DNA from: Holophaga sp.
GTDB lineage: Bacteria > Acidobacteriota > Holophagae > Holophagales > Holophagaceae
Direction of reading: 5' to 3'
NCBI GenBank assembly: GCA_016715205.1
Contig: JADKBC010000048.1
Span: forward strand, 1 to 64,000
Length of the DNA stretch: 64,000 nucleotides
Both the position numbers and the translations under genes were made by a program. How positions within the stretch are numbered: position 1 is the first letter of the stretch; each line of letters starts with the position of its first letter. Positions 53,357-62,110 of this stretch are shown here, piece by piece. The notes under the pieces were generated by a model. That model did not search any database, was not told the origin of the DNA, and saw nothing but the letters and a program-made list of their open reading frames with translations.

Positions 53357-54505
53357 CTAGTGATCTGATTCGGCCGGTTTAGGTTCAGGGAAAATGGAGA
53401 AATACCGCACGGCCAAGGCAAACACCGCCATCCCAACCCCCACCAAGGTCACCGAAACGATGATTTCCATGAGGGAGGGCAGATACCGCGCCCCTGCGGC
53501 CCGTTCCATGCCCGTTACGCTCACGTTGAGACGATTGACCACAAAGCCAAGGACAGCCAGGAAGGCGCCCGTCACCAGCCAGGTGGGGTTGGTGCGCAAC
53601 TTCCGGAACGCCAGGAGGCCCACTGGCAGCAGCACACCCAACACGAACTCCACCAGGAACATTTTGCCTTCGTACGAAAAACTCGTAATGGCACTGAAGG
53701 AACCATTGCGGGAAATGATCTGCAATCGCATCAACCCATAGATCCCCAGGGCCACCACCATGCCCCGCGCCAACGGCTCCAACAAATCCATTTCCAGATG
53801 ACGCCCGAAGGCCCGCTGACTCAGGTAGGACTCCAGGATCACCATCCCGATACCCGCACCGATGGCCGAAATGTAAAACAACAACGGCAACAATTGGGAA
53901 TACCACAATGGGTGCAGCTTGGAAGGCACGATCAAGTACAGGGAGCCCAGCGATGATTGGTGCAAGGTCGAGAGCAGCACGCCCGCAATCACCAAGGGTG
54001 TGATGAACTTATGGATGAGCCGCACCGGAGCGTGGAAACCGAAGCGCTCCAGGACCACGGGCGCAAATTCAAGGGCCAATACGGTGGTGTAGAGCATCAC
54101 GCACCAGCCCACCTCGAACATCACGGAGTGGGTGTTCCAGTAGATGATCGTGTGCCAGATGCGCCAGGGCTGGCCCAGGTCAAACATCAGGGCCACGATC
54201 ACGAAACCATAGCCCAGGAATCCGGTGAGCACCGTCGGCCGCACGATAGGTTCGAACCGCTTGAGGTTGAAGAGATGCACCACCGCGGTGAGCGTAAAGG
54301 CACCCGCCGCCAAACCTACGCCGCAGAGCAGATCAAACCCGATCCAAAGGCCCCATGGGAACGAATCGTTCAGGTTGGTCACGGCACCAAGCCCTTTGGT
54401 GAACCGCAAAAACGTGATGATCAGGAAGGGTACGAGCAGCAGGCCCACCACGGTGGTCCAGAAACCGAAGCGGGGGCGCCGCGCGGAAAGGGTGGTAGTG
54501 GTCAT
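53357..54505 (-). CDS. HybB/NrfD-type quinone-reactive membrane subunit
   Basis: 382 residues, about ten membrane helices, of the polysulfide reductase NrfD/HybB family that exchanges electrons with menaquinone without haem. Typical segments are NLNDSFPWGLWIGFDLLCGV, LFDLGQPWRIWHTI-like text and the ESYLSQRAFGR loop. Closer to HybB than to NrfD by length. The ATG at 54505 has GGAGG upstream and overlaps the stop of the Fe-S gene by four bases. No hydrogenase catalytic subunits accompany it here. Confidence 0.88.
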   Translation of the reverse strand: MTTTTLSARRPRFGFWTTVVGLLLVPFLIITFLRFTKGLGAVTNLNDSFPWGLWIGFDLLCGVGLAAGAFTLTAVVHLFNLKRFEPIVRPTVLTGFLGYGFVIVALMFDLGQPWRIWHTIIYWNTHSVMFEVGWCVMLYTTVLALEFAPVVLERFGFHAPVRLIHKFITPLVIAGVLLSTLHQSSLGSLYLIVPSKLHPLWYSQLLPLLFYISAIGAGIGMVILESYLSQRAFGRHLEMDLLEPLARGMVVALGIYGLMRLQIISRNGSFSAITSFSYEGKMFLVEFVLGVLLPVGLLAFRKLRTNPTWLVTGAFLAVLGFVVNRLNVSVTGMERAAGARYLPSLMEIIVSVTLVGVGMAVFALAVRYFSIFPEPKPAESDH

Positions 54506-55251
54506 CGCCGATCCTCCGACTGCGTATGTGCTTCTGCCTTTGCCACTTCGTCCCGACGGGCGGTAATCCAATGGATGCCGTAGAGAAACACGCCCCACAC
54601 CGCCACAAAGCTCGGAATATTGGAAAGCACTTGCCATGTCCGCAACGCGGGAGGCTCACTGGGCAGATCATTTTTCAGCCCCAGTTTTTCGAAGGGAACG
54701 CTGGAGATCATCAGGACCGAAGTGCCGCCCGCCTCCGTGAGGCCATAGACATGATCCACATAACCAATGGGGTTCTGCTTGATTCGATCTTGGGCATCGC
54801 GAATCAAGTCGTCGCGTTTTCCAAAAATGGTGGCGCCTACCGGGCATGCCGTGGCGCAGGCTGTGGATTCGCCTTTGGTGATCCGGCCTGCGCATAGGAT
54901 GCACTTACCGATAATGGGCACGGGGCGATCCCACTGGTATTTGGGGACATCGAAGGGACAGGCCATCATGCAGTACCGGCATCCCATGCACTTCTTGGCG
55001 TCGTAGACTACCGGCCCTTCCGCTGACTTAGTGAGTGCACCCACCGGGCAGACCGAGGCACAGGTGGGCACTTGGCAATGCATGCAAAGTTTGCGCATGT
55101 ATGTGCCTTCCACAGGCTTCACCGTGGTCCAGGTGTAGGCGGTAGTGCGTTCCTCCACCTCACCCGGAAGTTTGTTCTGCTCCTTGCAGGCAGACGCACA
55201 GGACCCGCAGCCGATGCAGCGGGTGGCGTCGAAGAGAAGCCCCATGGTCAT
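54502..55251 (-). CDS. HybA-like ferredoxin with four [4Fe-4S] motifs and C-terminal membrane anchor
   Basis: 249 residues from the ATG at 55251, which has GGAGG five bases upstream. Cluster motifs in order: CIGCGSCASACK, CMHCQVPTCASVCPVG, CMGCRYCMMACPF and CILCAGRITKGESTACATAC. A hydrophobic segment (about 213-233) near the end anchors it, as in HybA. I see no Tat signal at the N-terminus, unlike periplasmic HybA, so the Fe-S domain may be cytoplasmic. Forms a likely electron-transfer pair with the following NrfD-type subunit. Confidence 0.88.
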   Translation of the reverse strand: MTMGLLFDATRCIGCGSCASACKEQNKLPGEVEERTTAYTWTTVKPVEGTYMRKLCMHCQVPTCASVCPVGALTKSAEGPVVYDAKKCMGCRYCMMACPFDVPKYQWDRPVPIIGKCILCAGRITKGESTACATACPVGATIFGKRDDLIRDAQDRIKQNPIGYVDHVYGLTEAGGTSVLMISSVPFEKLGLKNDLPSEPPALRTWQVLSNIPSFVAVWGVFLYGIHWITARRDEVAKAEAHTQSEDRR

Positions 55252-55395
55252 GCGGTCCTCCAAAAATTAGCGCTTGATGCAAATGCGATACGGACATCGC
55301 GAATGGGTTGACACGCTAATCCTGCCAGAAGGGCCTAGGAAAATATCCAAAAAAAAACGGCAAATTTTGCATATCCGGAGTTTTTACAAGGGTTA

Positions 55396-55405
55396 GTGTT
55401 AACAC
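55396..55405. promoter_or_regulatory. Perfect 10-bp palindrome in the divergent promoter region
   Basis: GTGTTAACAC lies between the Fe-S gene and the PilZ gene, about 145 and 80 bases from their starts. A symmetric site in a divergent gap may bind a regulator; no family assigned. Confidence 0.25.
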
Positions 55406-55486
55406 CCCGGCCTCAAAGGCCAAGTCACCCTCTGGGAATGGGTCGGTTATCCTTCCGACACCGCCGCTTGGCTCCGGACTCCTGCA

Positions 55487-55870
55487 ATGAACAAACCTTT
55501 GGATCAGCGAATTTCCGCTCGGGTGCCCATCGGCTACCGGGTCAAAATCATGGCCGACGAAAAAGATATCGTTTGCCCATCCGCCATCAACATCAGCATG
55601 AATGGCATCCTGGTGCGCACGGCAGAGCGCCTGCCTGCTGGCACTGGCTGCTACGTGATCATTTTTGTGCTCGAAAATGGCGAGGAGAACAAGATCCTGG
55701 CCTGGGGTGTGGTGGTGCGGGATGCGCCGGAGGGCATGGCCATCCGGTTCTCCCGAATCCTTGGAGAACATGGCACTGAGCAGCTTCAGAACCTGGTGCG
55801 CACCAAGTGTCCCGATCCTACCCAGGCCAAGCAGGCCTTTGAAGCCTTCGCGCGCCGCAAGGACCACTGA
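55487..55870 (+). CDS. PilZ-domain protein
   Basis: 127 residues forming a single PilZ domain, the usual c-di-GMP receptor fold. The c-di-GMP-binding pattern is visible as RISARVPIGY (RxxxR-type, residues 8-17) and INISMNGILV (D/N-xSxxG) further on. Stand-alone PilZ proteins control motility or exopolysaccharide; target unknown. It may act on the type IV pili or flagella encoded elsewhere in the window, which is inference. Confidence 0.85.
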   Translation: MNKPLDQRISARVPIGYRVKIMADEKDIVCPSAINISMNGILVRTAERLPAGTGCYVIIFVLENGEENKILAWGVVVRDAPEGMAIRFSRILGEHGTEQLQNLVRTKCPDPTQAKQAFEAFARRKDH

Positions 55871-56005
55871 CCCGGCTGAACAGATACCACATTCGAGCGT
55901 GGCCGGCGGTCGCTCCGATGGGTGTGTAACCCGGGGTCTGGATGGGGCATCCAACCGCTGATTTATCCCAGGAATTTGCAGCCCTTCCCACGTATGGAGC
56001 CAACC

Positions 56006-56725
56006 ATGAATAGGTATGCCGTTGTTGTTGCAGCCATGGCGGCTGGCACTTTGATGCAGGCAGCTCAAGGCCAGCACATTGCCCGTGCCACCCTGCAGTC
56101 TCGAACGGGCGCAACGGTGGCTGTGGCCGATGCGGACGCCTCGGGCAAGGTGAAGTTCACCAATGTGCCTGCGGGCGAATACCGGGTGCAGCTCACCAAT
56201 GGGGAGGGCCGCACCGTGACCATTGGTGACCTTGATGGGGATGGCTCGCCAGATTTGGTGGTGGGTGGGGGCTCCGGCAAAGTTTCCGTGCAGGATCTCA
56301 GCATGACGCGAGGTACTACCACTGCCCATGGAGGGGGGCCCAACGCCCCGGGCAACCCCACGCAGCCCCTCGGCAAGGTTTCCGTCCAGGATTTGAGCGT
56401 TACCAAGAAGACCCAGGGCGCCACAGTTGGTGAAAAAAACACAGGGGGCCTTGTCCCGATGGGTGGCATCAGTTCACCCCGGGATGCCGCCAGTGGGCTG
56501 CCCACTGGCAAGCGCATGCACAAACCCCTGGCCTGCCTTGTGGACTGGAGCGGTCAGGTTCAGGGCGGCTTCCACTCGGAATTGGATGCCCAAGCCGCCG
56601 GTCAGCGTCTGGCAGCATCCCCGGCCGGGCGCTGTGTCGTGAAGGTGGTGCTGGAGCCTCAGCCAGGCAGCATCGAAATTCAAAGCTATTCCTGGGGCCT
56701 GTCCCAAACCGGCTCTGCGCGTTAA
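56006..56725 (+). CDS. Secreted protein with duplicated GKVSVQDLS motif
   Basis: 239 residues with a signal peptide (MNRYAVVVAAMAAGTLMQAA, cut near AQG at about 22). A segment GDLDGDGSPDLVVGG (74-88) resembles FG-GAP/dockerin-type calcium loops. Two copies of GKVSVQDLS lie at 91-99 and 123-131 separated by a Gly/Pro/Thr spacer. The C-terminal part is unassigned. The ATG at 56006 has GGAG seven bases upstream. First of three exported proteins in a row; function unknown. Confidence 0.7.
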   Translation: MNRYAVVVAAMAAGTLMQAAQGQHIARATLQSRTGATVAVADADASGKVKFTNVPAGEYRVQLTNGEGRTVTIGDLDGDGSPDLVVGGGSGKVSVQDLSMTRGTTTAHGGGPNAPGNPTQPLGKVSVQDLSVTKKTQGATVGEKNTGGLVPMGGISSPRDAASGLPTGKRMHKPLACLVDWSGQVQGGFHSELDAQAAGQRLAASPAGRCVVKVVLEPQPGSIEIQSYSWGLSQTGSAR

Positions 56726-56788
56726 CGCAGTCTTCCCGCCATCGGACTCACCCTGCTCCCCACCTTCCGATCTCTAAGCGTCCTGTCA

Positions 56789-58675
56789 ATGCTGGCCATG
56801 GTCAGCCCAGCGGGGGGCGCCGCCTCCCCGGAATTGAAAGTCACTGCGCCCACTCAGGTGGGTGAACCGCTCACCTTTCATCTAACCGCTCCCTCTGGAT
56901 ATACCTGGGCCACGATTTTCTACCGAGCCCAGGGCGAGGAGTCCTTTCAGACTCTGGCCTTGCAGCCCGAGGAAGGCGGCTACGGTGGGGCCCTGGCATC
57001 TAAGCAGTTGGGTGGCCGGGTAATCCAGTTCTATGCGGCCTATCGCGAGGGTGAAGCCCTCAATTTCCTGCCTGAGGCAGCTCCCGCCGCCCTGGAATCC
57101 ATCACCCTGGGCGAGACCGTGGTACCACCACCCAATCCCACCCAGCACCGTTTTCCCTTCCGGTTTGATGCCAGCCTTGAACAACTGCTCTATCGCAGTC
57201 AGGAACATCCTGGCGATAAAGCCTTCCGCGCCAATGGCCAATTGGCGCTGGGTTACGAGATGCAATCGGGGGAGCATCTCCTGAGTTTGTCCACACGCCT
57301 TGTGTACCAGGACACGCCGGCCCCGGGTCAATCACGGGTGTCCGTGGCTGAGCTTCAGGGGCGCTATGCCTATAAGGAACACCACTTGCAGATGGGCGAT
57401 ATCGTGGCCCAGGAATCGGAATTCAGCTTGGGTGGCGCCTCTCGCCGGGGCACGGATTACGTCTATTCCGATGGCCGCTTCTACTCCCACCTTTTCGCCC
57501 TGAACACCCAGCCCCACCAAGGCATGACTGGACTCGTCTGGCCTGAGAAAGACACCGAGCTCTACGGGGGCGCCTTGGGGTATTCCTGGCTGGAAGGGCG
57601 GGTGAAATCCAAGCTCGTGCTCTTGGGGGGCAAGGACGATCCCACCACCGCCATGAACCCCGTGTACGCCAGCTTCTTTCATGCCCGCGAAGGCAGCACC
57701 GCCGCTTTCACGGTGAGCGGGGCCTTTCAGGAAAACCGCCTGCTGCTTTCGGGCGAATATGCCCGCACCCGCCTGGATCCGGACCTCAGCGATGGAATTG
57801 GCAAAACAGTAGACCAAGCCTGGCGAGTGAACGGAGCCTGGATGGACGGGGGCTTCAGCGCCCGGACCTCGGCCTGGGAAATCGGGCGCGATTTCGGCAG
57901 CATCGGGCTGCCAATGATGGCGGCCAATCGCCGGGGCGCCAGCGGTGGCTTCAGTTTGGCCCTGGACCCCGCCTGGTCTCTCAATGCCAACCTGATGTCT
58001 GAACGTTCCAATCCCGATCCCCAACCCTACGAATCCAAGGCCCGCAATGATCAGCGGAGCCTGGATGCCCGCTGGACCGTGGCGGAAGGTTTCACCCTCA
58101 AGGCGGGACTGAGCCAAGGGGAGCAATGGGCCGAGAATCCCCTGAACCTCTATGCGCCCTATTCCAACAGCCGCCGGGAAGGCGTGTTTACTGGCTTTGA
58201 TTGGGCTTTGGGGCTTAAGGGAGCGGTGATGTTCCAGGCCCAGGCCGACCGCATCCAGGGCACAGGTGCCCTGCCCTCCCAGGCCCACGGCTTGACCCTG
58301 ACCATGGGCGGATCCTTCACCGAGCCCAATCGCCTTCGGCTGTCGCCGAGCCTCAGTTTGGTGCGCAGCACCGACGATTTGACCGGCATGGAAACCCGCA
58401 TGACCACCGGCTTTTTGAGTGGGGATGTGACCCTGGTCCCCCGCCTACTGGTGCTGGTGGTAAACGGCGGGTACAGCCGCACGGAATTGCCCCTGCAGCC
58501 CGCCTTTTCCAACACCAATGGGGATTTTGCCCTTCAATATTTCCTGACCCCTTGGCTGGAGCAACAATTCCAGAGGGGGCAGGCGGTGCTGGCCTTGAGG
58601 TACCGGGTGACCCGAACACCCGGTGCGCCCGAATCTGATCGTCGGGCCACCCTCACCTTCAACATCTCGTACTGA
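56789..58675 (+). CDS. Predicted outer-membrane beta-barrel protein
   Basis: 628 residues. After an N-terminal domain of about 120 residues, the protein consists of many alternating amphipathic strands with aromatic ends and short turns, and finishes with RATLTFNISY, the terminal aromatic strand typical of BAM substrates. The signal peptide appears truncated: from the first ATG only about ten hydrophobic residues precede GGAASPE. In-frame sequence upstream back to 56726 (LLPTFRSLSVLSMLAMVSP) would complete a good signal, but contains no ATG, GTG or TTG. The start is therefore uncertain. Neighbours are also exported. Confidence 0.72.
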   Translation: MLAMVSPAGGAASPELKVTAPTQVGEPLTFHLTAPSGYTWATIFYRAQGEESFQTLALQPEEGGYGGALASKQLGGRVIQFYAAYREGEALNFLPEAAPAALESITLGETVVPPPNPTQHRFPFRFDASLEQLLYRSQEHPGDKAFRANGQLALGYEMQSGEHLLSLSTRLVYQDTPAPGQSRVSVAELQGRYAYKEHHLQMGDIVAQESEFSLGGASRRGTDYVYSDGRFYSHLFALNTQPHQGMTGLVWPEKDTELYGGALGYSWLEGRVKSKLVLLGGKDDPTTAMNPVYASFFHAREGSTAAFTVSGAFQENRLLLSGEYARTRLDPDLSDGIGKTVDQAWRVNGAWMDGGFSARTSAWEIGRDFGSIGLPMMAANRRGASGGFSLALDPAWSLNANLMSERSNPDPQPYESKARNDQRSLDARWTVAEGFTLKAGLSQGEQWAENPLNLYAPYSNSRREGVFTGFDWALGLKGAVMFQAQADRIQGTGALPSQAHGLTLTMGGSFTEPNRLRLSPSLSLVRSTDDLTGMETRMTTGFLSGDVTLVPRLLVLVVNGGYSRTELPLQPAFSNTNGDFALQYFLTPWLEQQFQRGQAVLALRYRVTRTPGAPESDRRATLTFNISY

Positions 58676-58684
58676 GACCCCGCC

Positions 58685-59839
58685 ATGCGCCTGCTGCTCT
58701 GTTTTTGTTTCTGCCTGCTGCTCCCCGCCCAGAGCACCCTGGATATCAATCCGGCAAGCCTGCGGGTGGATGTGGCTGTCACGTTTACCTTGGGTGGCGT
58801 GGTTCCCATTTCCGTCACCTGGGATCCCGGGGACGGCTCCGCGCCCTTCGCTGGTGGCGTGGTCGCGGTCTATACCTACCGGAAACCTGGCGCGTTCCTG
58901 GCCCGAGCCACCTACGATGCCAATGGGGGCAGCGGGTCTGCCCAGCGCGCCGTGAGCGTGGTGGAACCCCGCGTCATTCTCGTTCAACCCGCCGCCCCGG
59001 AACCCGGCCAGCCCACCACGTTTCAAGGCAGGGCTTTCCTGGGTCAGCAGGTGCAATGGTTTTTTGGGGATGGCACGGCGCCAATCCTGGGCAGCGAAAT
59101 CCAAGGCCACACCTTTGACCGGCCAGGTGTTTTCGATGTGAGGGCCACCGATCTGGTGGGCGGTGCGCCACGAGAGTTTCGGCAACGGGTCATCGTGGGA
59201 GGCCAGGGGCCCAATGCGGCCTTCAGTTTGTCCTTCCTCCGACTGCGCTGGGAGGATGGCACCTTCCAGCACAGCGCCCGCCAAGGCGATTCGCTAGTGG
59301 CCTATGCCGATCTCAAGGCCGAAGGCACCGGCATCCTCCAAGCCCAGTGGGTGGTGGATGACCAGCCGCTCCAGAGCCTCTCCCAGCCCATCACCTTTGC
59401 CGGTCAAGTGACCCTGGTATCTCCGCCCCTGCCCACCTTGATTCCCGGTGAGCACCGCCTCAGCTTTCGGGTACTCCAGCCACGCTTGCTGTTCGAGAGC
59501 CCTGAAATCCGCTTTTTCGTGCAGCTTTCTGATGGCCAGAAAAGCCCTCGCCTCCTGAGCGTGAAGCCCTCGCGCCTGCGCGTTGGCGAGGAAGTGGAAC
59601 TGCGCCTTTCCGGCCAGAACTTCACCCAGGATATGCAGCTTCACGCGGGGCGCGACATCGCCTTGGTGACGCCCCTGCAAGTGGAAAGCGCCGAATCCGC
59701 CCGCATCCGCGTCTTCATCGGCCCCAGTGCCAAACCTGGAACCCGCACCTTGAAAACCTCCCGGGAAGGCAATGGACCCCAAGGCACGGCAACTCTGGAC
59801 GTGCTTCCTGCGTTGCGAAGGCCAGGACGCAAACGTTGA
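58685..59839 (+). CDS. Secreted protein with PKD-like and IPT/TIG-like beta domains
   Basis: 384 residues with a signal peptide (LLLCFCFCLLLPAQS). Two PKD-like domains are suggested by ISVTWDPGDGSAP...YTYRKPGAF and VQWFFGDGTAP...HTFDRPGVFDV (about 40-70 and 118-150). Near the C-terminus LLSVKPSRLRVGEEVELRLS looks like an IPT/TIG domain. Ends in a basic tail. It begins nine bases after the barrel gene, so the two are probably made together; an adhesion or surface-display role is possible but unproven. Confidence 0.75.
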   Translation: MRLLLCFCFCLLLPAQSTLDINPASLRVDVAVTFTLGGVVPISVTWDPGDGSAPFAGGVVAVYTYRKPGAFLARATYDANGGSGSAQRAVSVVEPRVILVQPAAPEPGQPTTFQGRAFLGQQVQWFFGDGTAPILGSEIQGHTFDRPGVFDVRATDLVGGAPREFRQRVIVGGQGPNAAFSLSFLRLRWEDGTFQHSARQGDSLVAYADLKAEGTGILQAQWVVDDQPLQSLSQPITFAGQVTLVSPPLPTLIPGEHRLSFRVLQPRLLFESPEIRFFVQLSDGQKSPRLLSVKPSRLRVGEEVELRLSGQNFTQDMQLHAGRDIALVTPLQVESAESARIRVFIGPSAKPGTRTLKTSREGNGPQGTATLDVLPALRRPGRKR

Positions 59840-59949
59840 ATGATTTCTAATTTCCATTCTGTGCGATCCAATTCATTCCGTCACAAAAGACAAACCCAGA
59901 ACGCCCCAATAGGCCTGATCCAGGTTTGAACGCCTGGTGGATGGAATGC

Positions 59950-60291
59950 ATGATTCAGCCCATTGGCTCCACCCAGGGATATCCGCCGACTCCGACGGCC
60001 TCTACCGGAGCGTTGACAGCCCAACTGGCCACCCTCGAAGGTCAACTTGCCGAGTGTCTCCATTGCGCAACGGCCAACACTGCCGCCGGGAAGGCGAAAA
60101 TCCAGGCCCTCACCACCCGCCAGGCCCTCCGCGCCCGCTTGGAAGCAGTAAGAAATTCCAATCCAGCCCAATCGCCACCCCGCGCGCCTATGCCGGGAAT
60201 GGATGACCCCAACGCTAACCGCAACACAAGGGATGAGCGCCCAAAGGCATCCTCTGGCTCGTTGGGGGTAAATGTAGACCTGAACGCCTAA
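59950..60291 (+). CDS. Small conserved-type protein of unknown function
   Basis: About 113 residues from the ATG at 59950 (alternatives at 59926 and 59941). The core ALTAQLATLEGQLAECLHC followed by TAAGKAKIQALTTRQALRARL is a helical pair with a conserved-looking Cys, which I have seen as a recurring pattern in small bacterial proteins of unknown role. The C-terminal third is likely disordered. Ribosome-binding site weak. Confidence 0.55.
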   Translation: MIQPIGSTQGYPPTPTASTGALTAQLATLEGQLAECLHCATANTAAGKAKIQALTTRQALRARLEAVRNSNPAQSPPRAPMPGMDDPNANRNTRDERPKASSGSLGVNVDLNA

Positions 60292-60296
60292 CAAAA

Positions 60297-60324
60297 AGCC
60301 CTGAGACCGTAAGGGCTCAGGGCT
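60297..60324 (-). terminator. Terminator downstream of tRNA-Lys
   Basis: AGCCCTGAG (60297-60305) and CTCAGGGCT (60316-60324) pair over nine bases; on the minus strand the hairpin is followed by TTTTTG. It ends the leftward tRNA-Lys transcript and lies directly after the convergent small gene. Confidence 0.82.
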
Positions 60325-60331
60325 CGTTGCT

Positions 60332-60408
60332 TGGTGGTCCCTCTCGGACTCGAACCGAGGACCCTCTGATTAAGAGTCAGATGCTCTAACCGGCTGAGCT
60401 AAGGGACC
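60332..60408 (-). tRNA. tRNA-Lys (anticodon CUU)
   Basis: Read leftward the acceptor GGTCCCT (60402-60408) pairs with AGGGACC, the anticodon arm TCTGA-CTCTTAA-TCAGA gives anticodon CTT, and the T-arm CTCGGTTCGAGTCCGAG is intact. CCA is encoded (60332-60334). Standard 77-base class I tRNA. Confidence 0.97.
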
Positions 60409-60473
60409 GTGGGTGTAAAACCCGGAACACTAAGTCTATCGGCGTGGGCGGATTGCGCAAGTCAAAAATCCCC

Positions 60474-61097
60474 TCAGGGGCCCGCCTGCTCCACCCAGAT
60501 CAGCTCGCAGGAGCCATCGCCTGTGTCCAATCGGGAAAGGGAACTGGTCCAATGGAACCCACCCGGACCTTCCACACTGACCAGTTGTCCGCGAAGGTGC
60601 ACCACCTGCCCTTCCCGGAATTCCAGCAGGATCCGCTTCACATGGGCATTGGCAGGAATCAGGTGCATGTTGGCGCTATGGGCGCTGATCTGATCCAGGG
60701 GAATGGGGGGCGTGGACACCCGCCAGTGGTACCAGCGATCACTTTGCGAAATGCGGATCTGATCCAGCACCGCGGAATCGGACATGGGGCCCCACCCCAG
60801 GGCGAAATCGATGGGACTCAGCGCAGCACCGTGATCCCAGCGGTAGCGCTCCTTGGACAGGACGCGCGCACGCAATTCAAAGGTAGCCAGCGAGGTGAAG
60901 CGATAATCGAGATACCGCCAGGTGGCCACCTCGGCAGGCGGGCCTTGTGTGGGTTCTTCAGCGGCCACCCTGCCAGGGGGCGGGTGCAGGGGCCGATCCA
61001 GCCATACCGAGCAGCCCCAGGCACCGAGAAGTAAACCCACCCCCAGCAGCAAAGCATGTGCCTTCAGCCAATCCAGGACCTCGTCACGGTCAGGCAT
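60474..61097 (-). CDS. Single-pass membrane protein, conserved uncharacterised family
   Basis: 207 residues with a membrane segment at about 15-32 and an extracytoplasmic remainder. Strong-looking conserved blocks include DFALGWGPMSDSAVLDQI, ISQSDRWYHWRVSTPPIP and HSANMHLIPAN. I recognise these blocks as a recurring uncharacterised bacterial family but know no function. It is downstream of trpS in the same direction, 15 bases apart. Confidence 0.75.
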   Translation of the reverse strand: MPDRDEVLDWLKAHALLLGVGLLLGAWGCSVWLDRPLHPPPGRVAAEEPTQGPPAEVATWRYLDYRFTSLATFELRARVLSKERYRWDHGAALSPIDFALGWGPMSDSAVLDQIRISQSDRWYHWRVSTPPIPLDQISAHSANMHLIPANAHVKRILLEFREGQVVHLRGQLVSVEGPGGFHWTSSLSRLDTGDGSCELIWVEQAGP

Positions 61098-61112
61098 CAG
61101 GTCGGGGGAACA

Positions 61113-62102
61113 TTAAAGTGTCGGCAGGTGCATGGCCTCGCGCACCCGCGCCATGGTGGCCTGGGCCGTGGCCCGCGCACGATCGCTGCCATCCCGCAGA
61201 ATGGCGTCCAGGCGAGCCGGTTGGGCGAGGTTATCCTCGATTTTCTGGCGCAGGGGTTCCACGCGCGCGGTGATGGCTTCGGCCAGCTTCTTCTTGCAGT
61301 CGAAGCAGCCAATGCCCGCGCGGGGGCATTCCTGCGCCACTAGGTTCACCGTTTCACTGTCTGAAAACAGCTTGTGGAAGGTGAACACATTGCAGACTTC
61401 GGGATTGCCTGGATCGGTTTTCCGCACCCTGGCCGTGTCCGACAGCATTTGGCGCGTGCATTTGTGCAGGATCTGATCGGGCGTATCGCGCAGGTAGATG
61501 CCGTTGTCGTAGGTCTTGGACATCTTGCGACCATCCAGGCCAGGCACCTTGGGAACCTGGGTCAACACGGCCTGGGGCTCAGGGAAAATCTCAGTGTTGT
61601 AGAGGAAATGGAAGCGCCGTCCGATTTCCCGGGTGAGTTCCAGATGGAAGAGCTGGTCCTCGCCCACGGGCACCTTGTGAGCCTGGTAGATGAGGATGTC
61701 GGCGGCCTGCAGGATGGGGTAGCCAAGGAAACCGTACGAACCCAGATCCGCTTCGCTGTTTTGCAATTTTTCCTTGTAGGTGGGTACGCGCTCCACCCAA
61801 CTCAGCGGCGTGATCATGCTGAAGAGCAGATGCAGCTCTGCGTGCTCCTTCACCTGGCTCTGGATGAACAGCGTGGCGCGCTCTGGGTCGAGCCCCGCCG
61901 CCAGGAAGGTCGCTGCCACCTCGTGAATGGCAGGCTGGATCTCCTCGGATTTATCGAATTTCGAAGTAAGCGCATGCCAGTCCACGATCATGTAATAGGC
62001 CTGGTACTGCTCCTGCAGCTTGACGAAATTTTCGATGGCCCCCACCAGATTGCCTAGGTGAAGAGAACCGCTGGGCTGAACGCCCGAAAGGACACGCTGC
62101 AT
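61113..62102 (-). CDS. trpS: Tryptophanyl-tRNA synthetase
   Basis: 329-residue class I synthetase. HIGH-type motif in PSGSLHLGN (10-18), KMSKS-type motif in GRKMSKTYDN near residue 195, plus YMIVDWHALT and LFIQSQVKEHAEL. Full length. It starts eight bases after the site-2 protease gene, so the leftward genes likely form one operon. Confidence 0.96.
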   Translation of the reverse strand: MQRVLSGVQPSGSLHLGNLVGAIENFVKLQEQYQAYYMIVDWHALTSKFDKSEEIQPAIHEVAATFLAAGLDPERATLFIQSQVKEHAELHLLFSMITPLSWVERVPTYKEKLQNSEADLGSYGFLGYPILQAADILIYQAHKVPVGEDQLFHLELTREIGRRFHFLYNTEIFPEPQAVLTQVPKVPGLDGRKMSKTYDNGIYLRDTPDQILHKCTRQMLSDTARVRKTDPGNPEVCNVFTFHKLFSDSETVNLVAQECPRAGIGCFDCKKKLAEAITARVEPLRQKIEDNLAQPARLDAILRDGSDRARATAQATMARVREAMHLPTL

Positions 62103-62110
62103 GGGATCAC

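Noticed and set aside
54502..55251. Complete hydrogenase operon at the HybA/HybB-like pair
   Set aside because: No large (NiFe) or small subunit is encoded on either side; only the electron-transfer subunits are present.
55300..55330. TGGCAGGATTAGCG resembling a sigma-54 promoter upstream of the Fe-S gene
   Set aside because: The GG element is present, but the -12 GC element is not at the required spacing with TTGC context.
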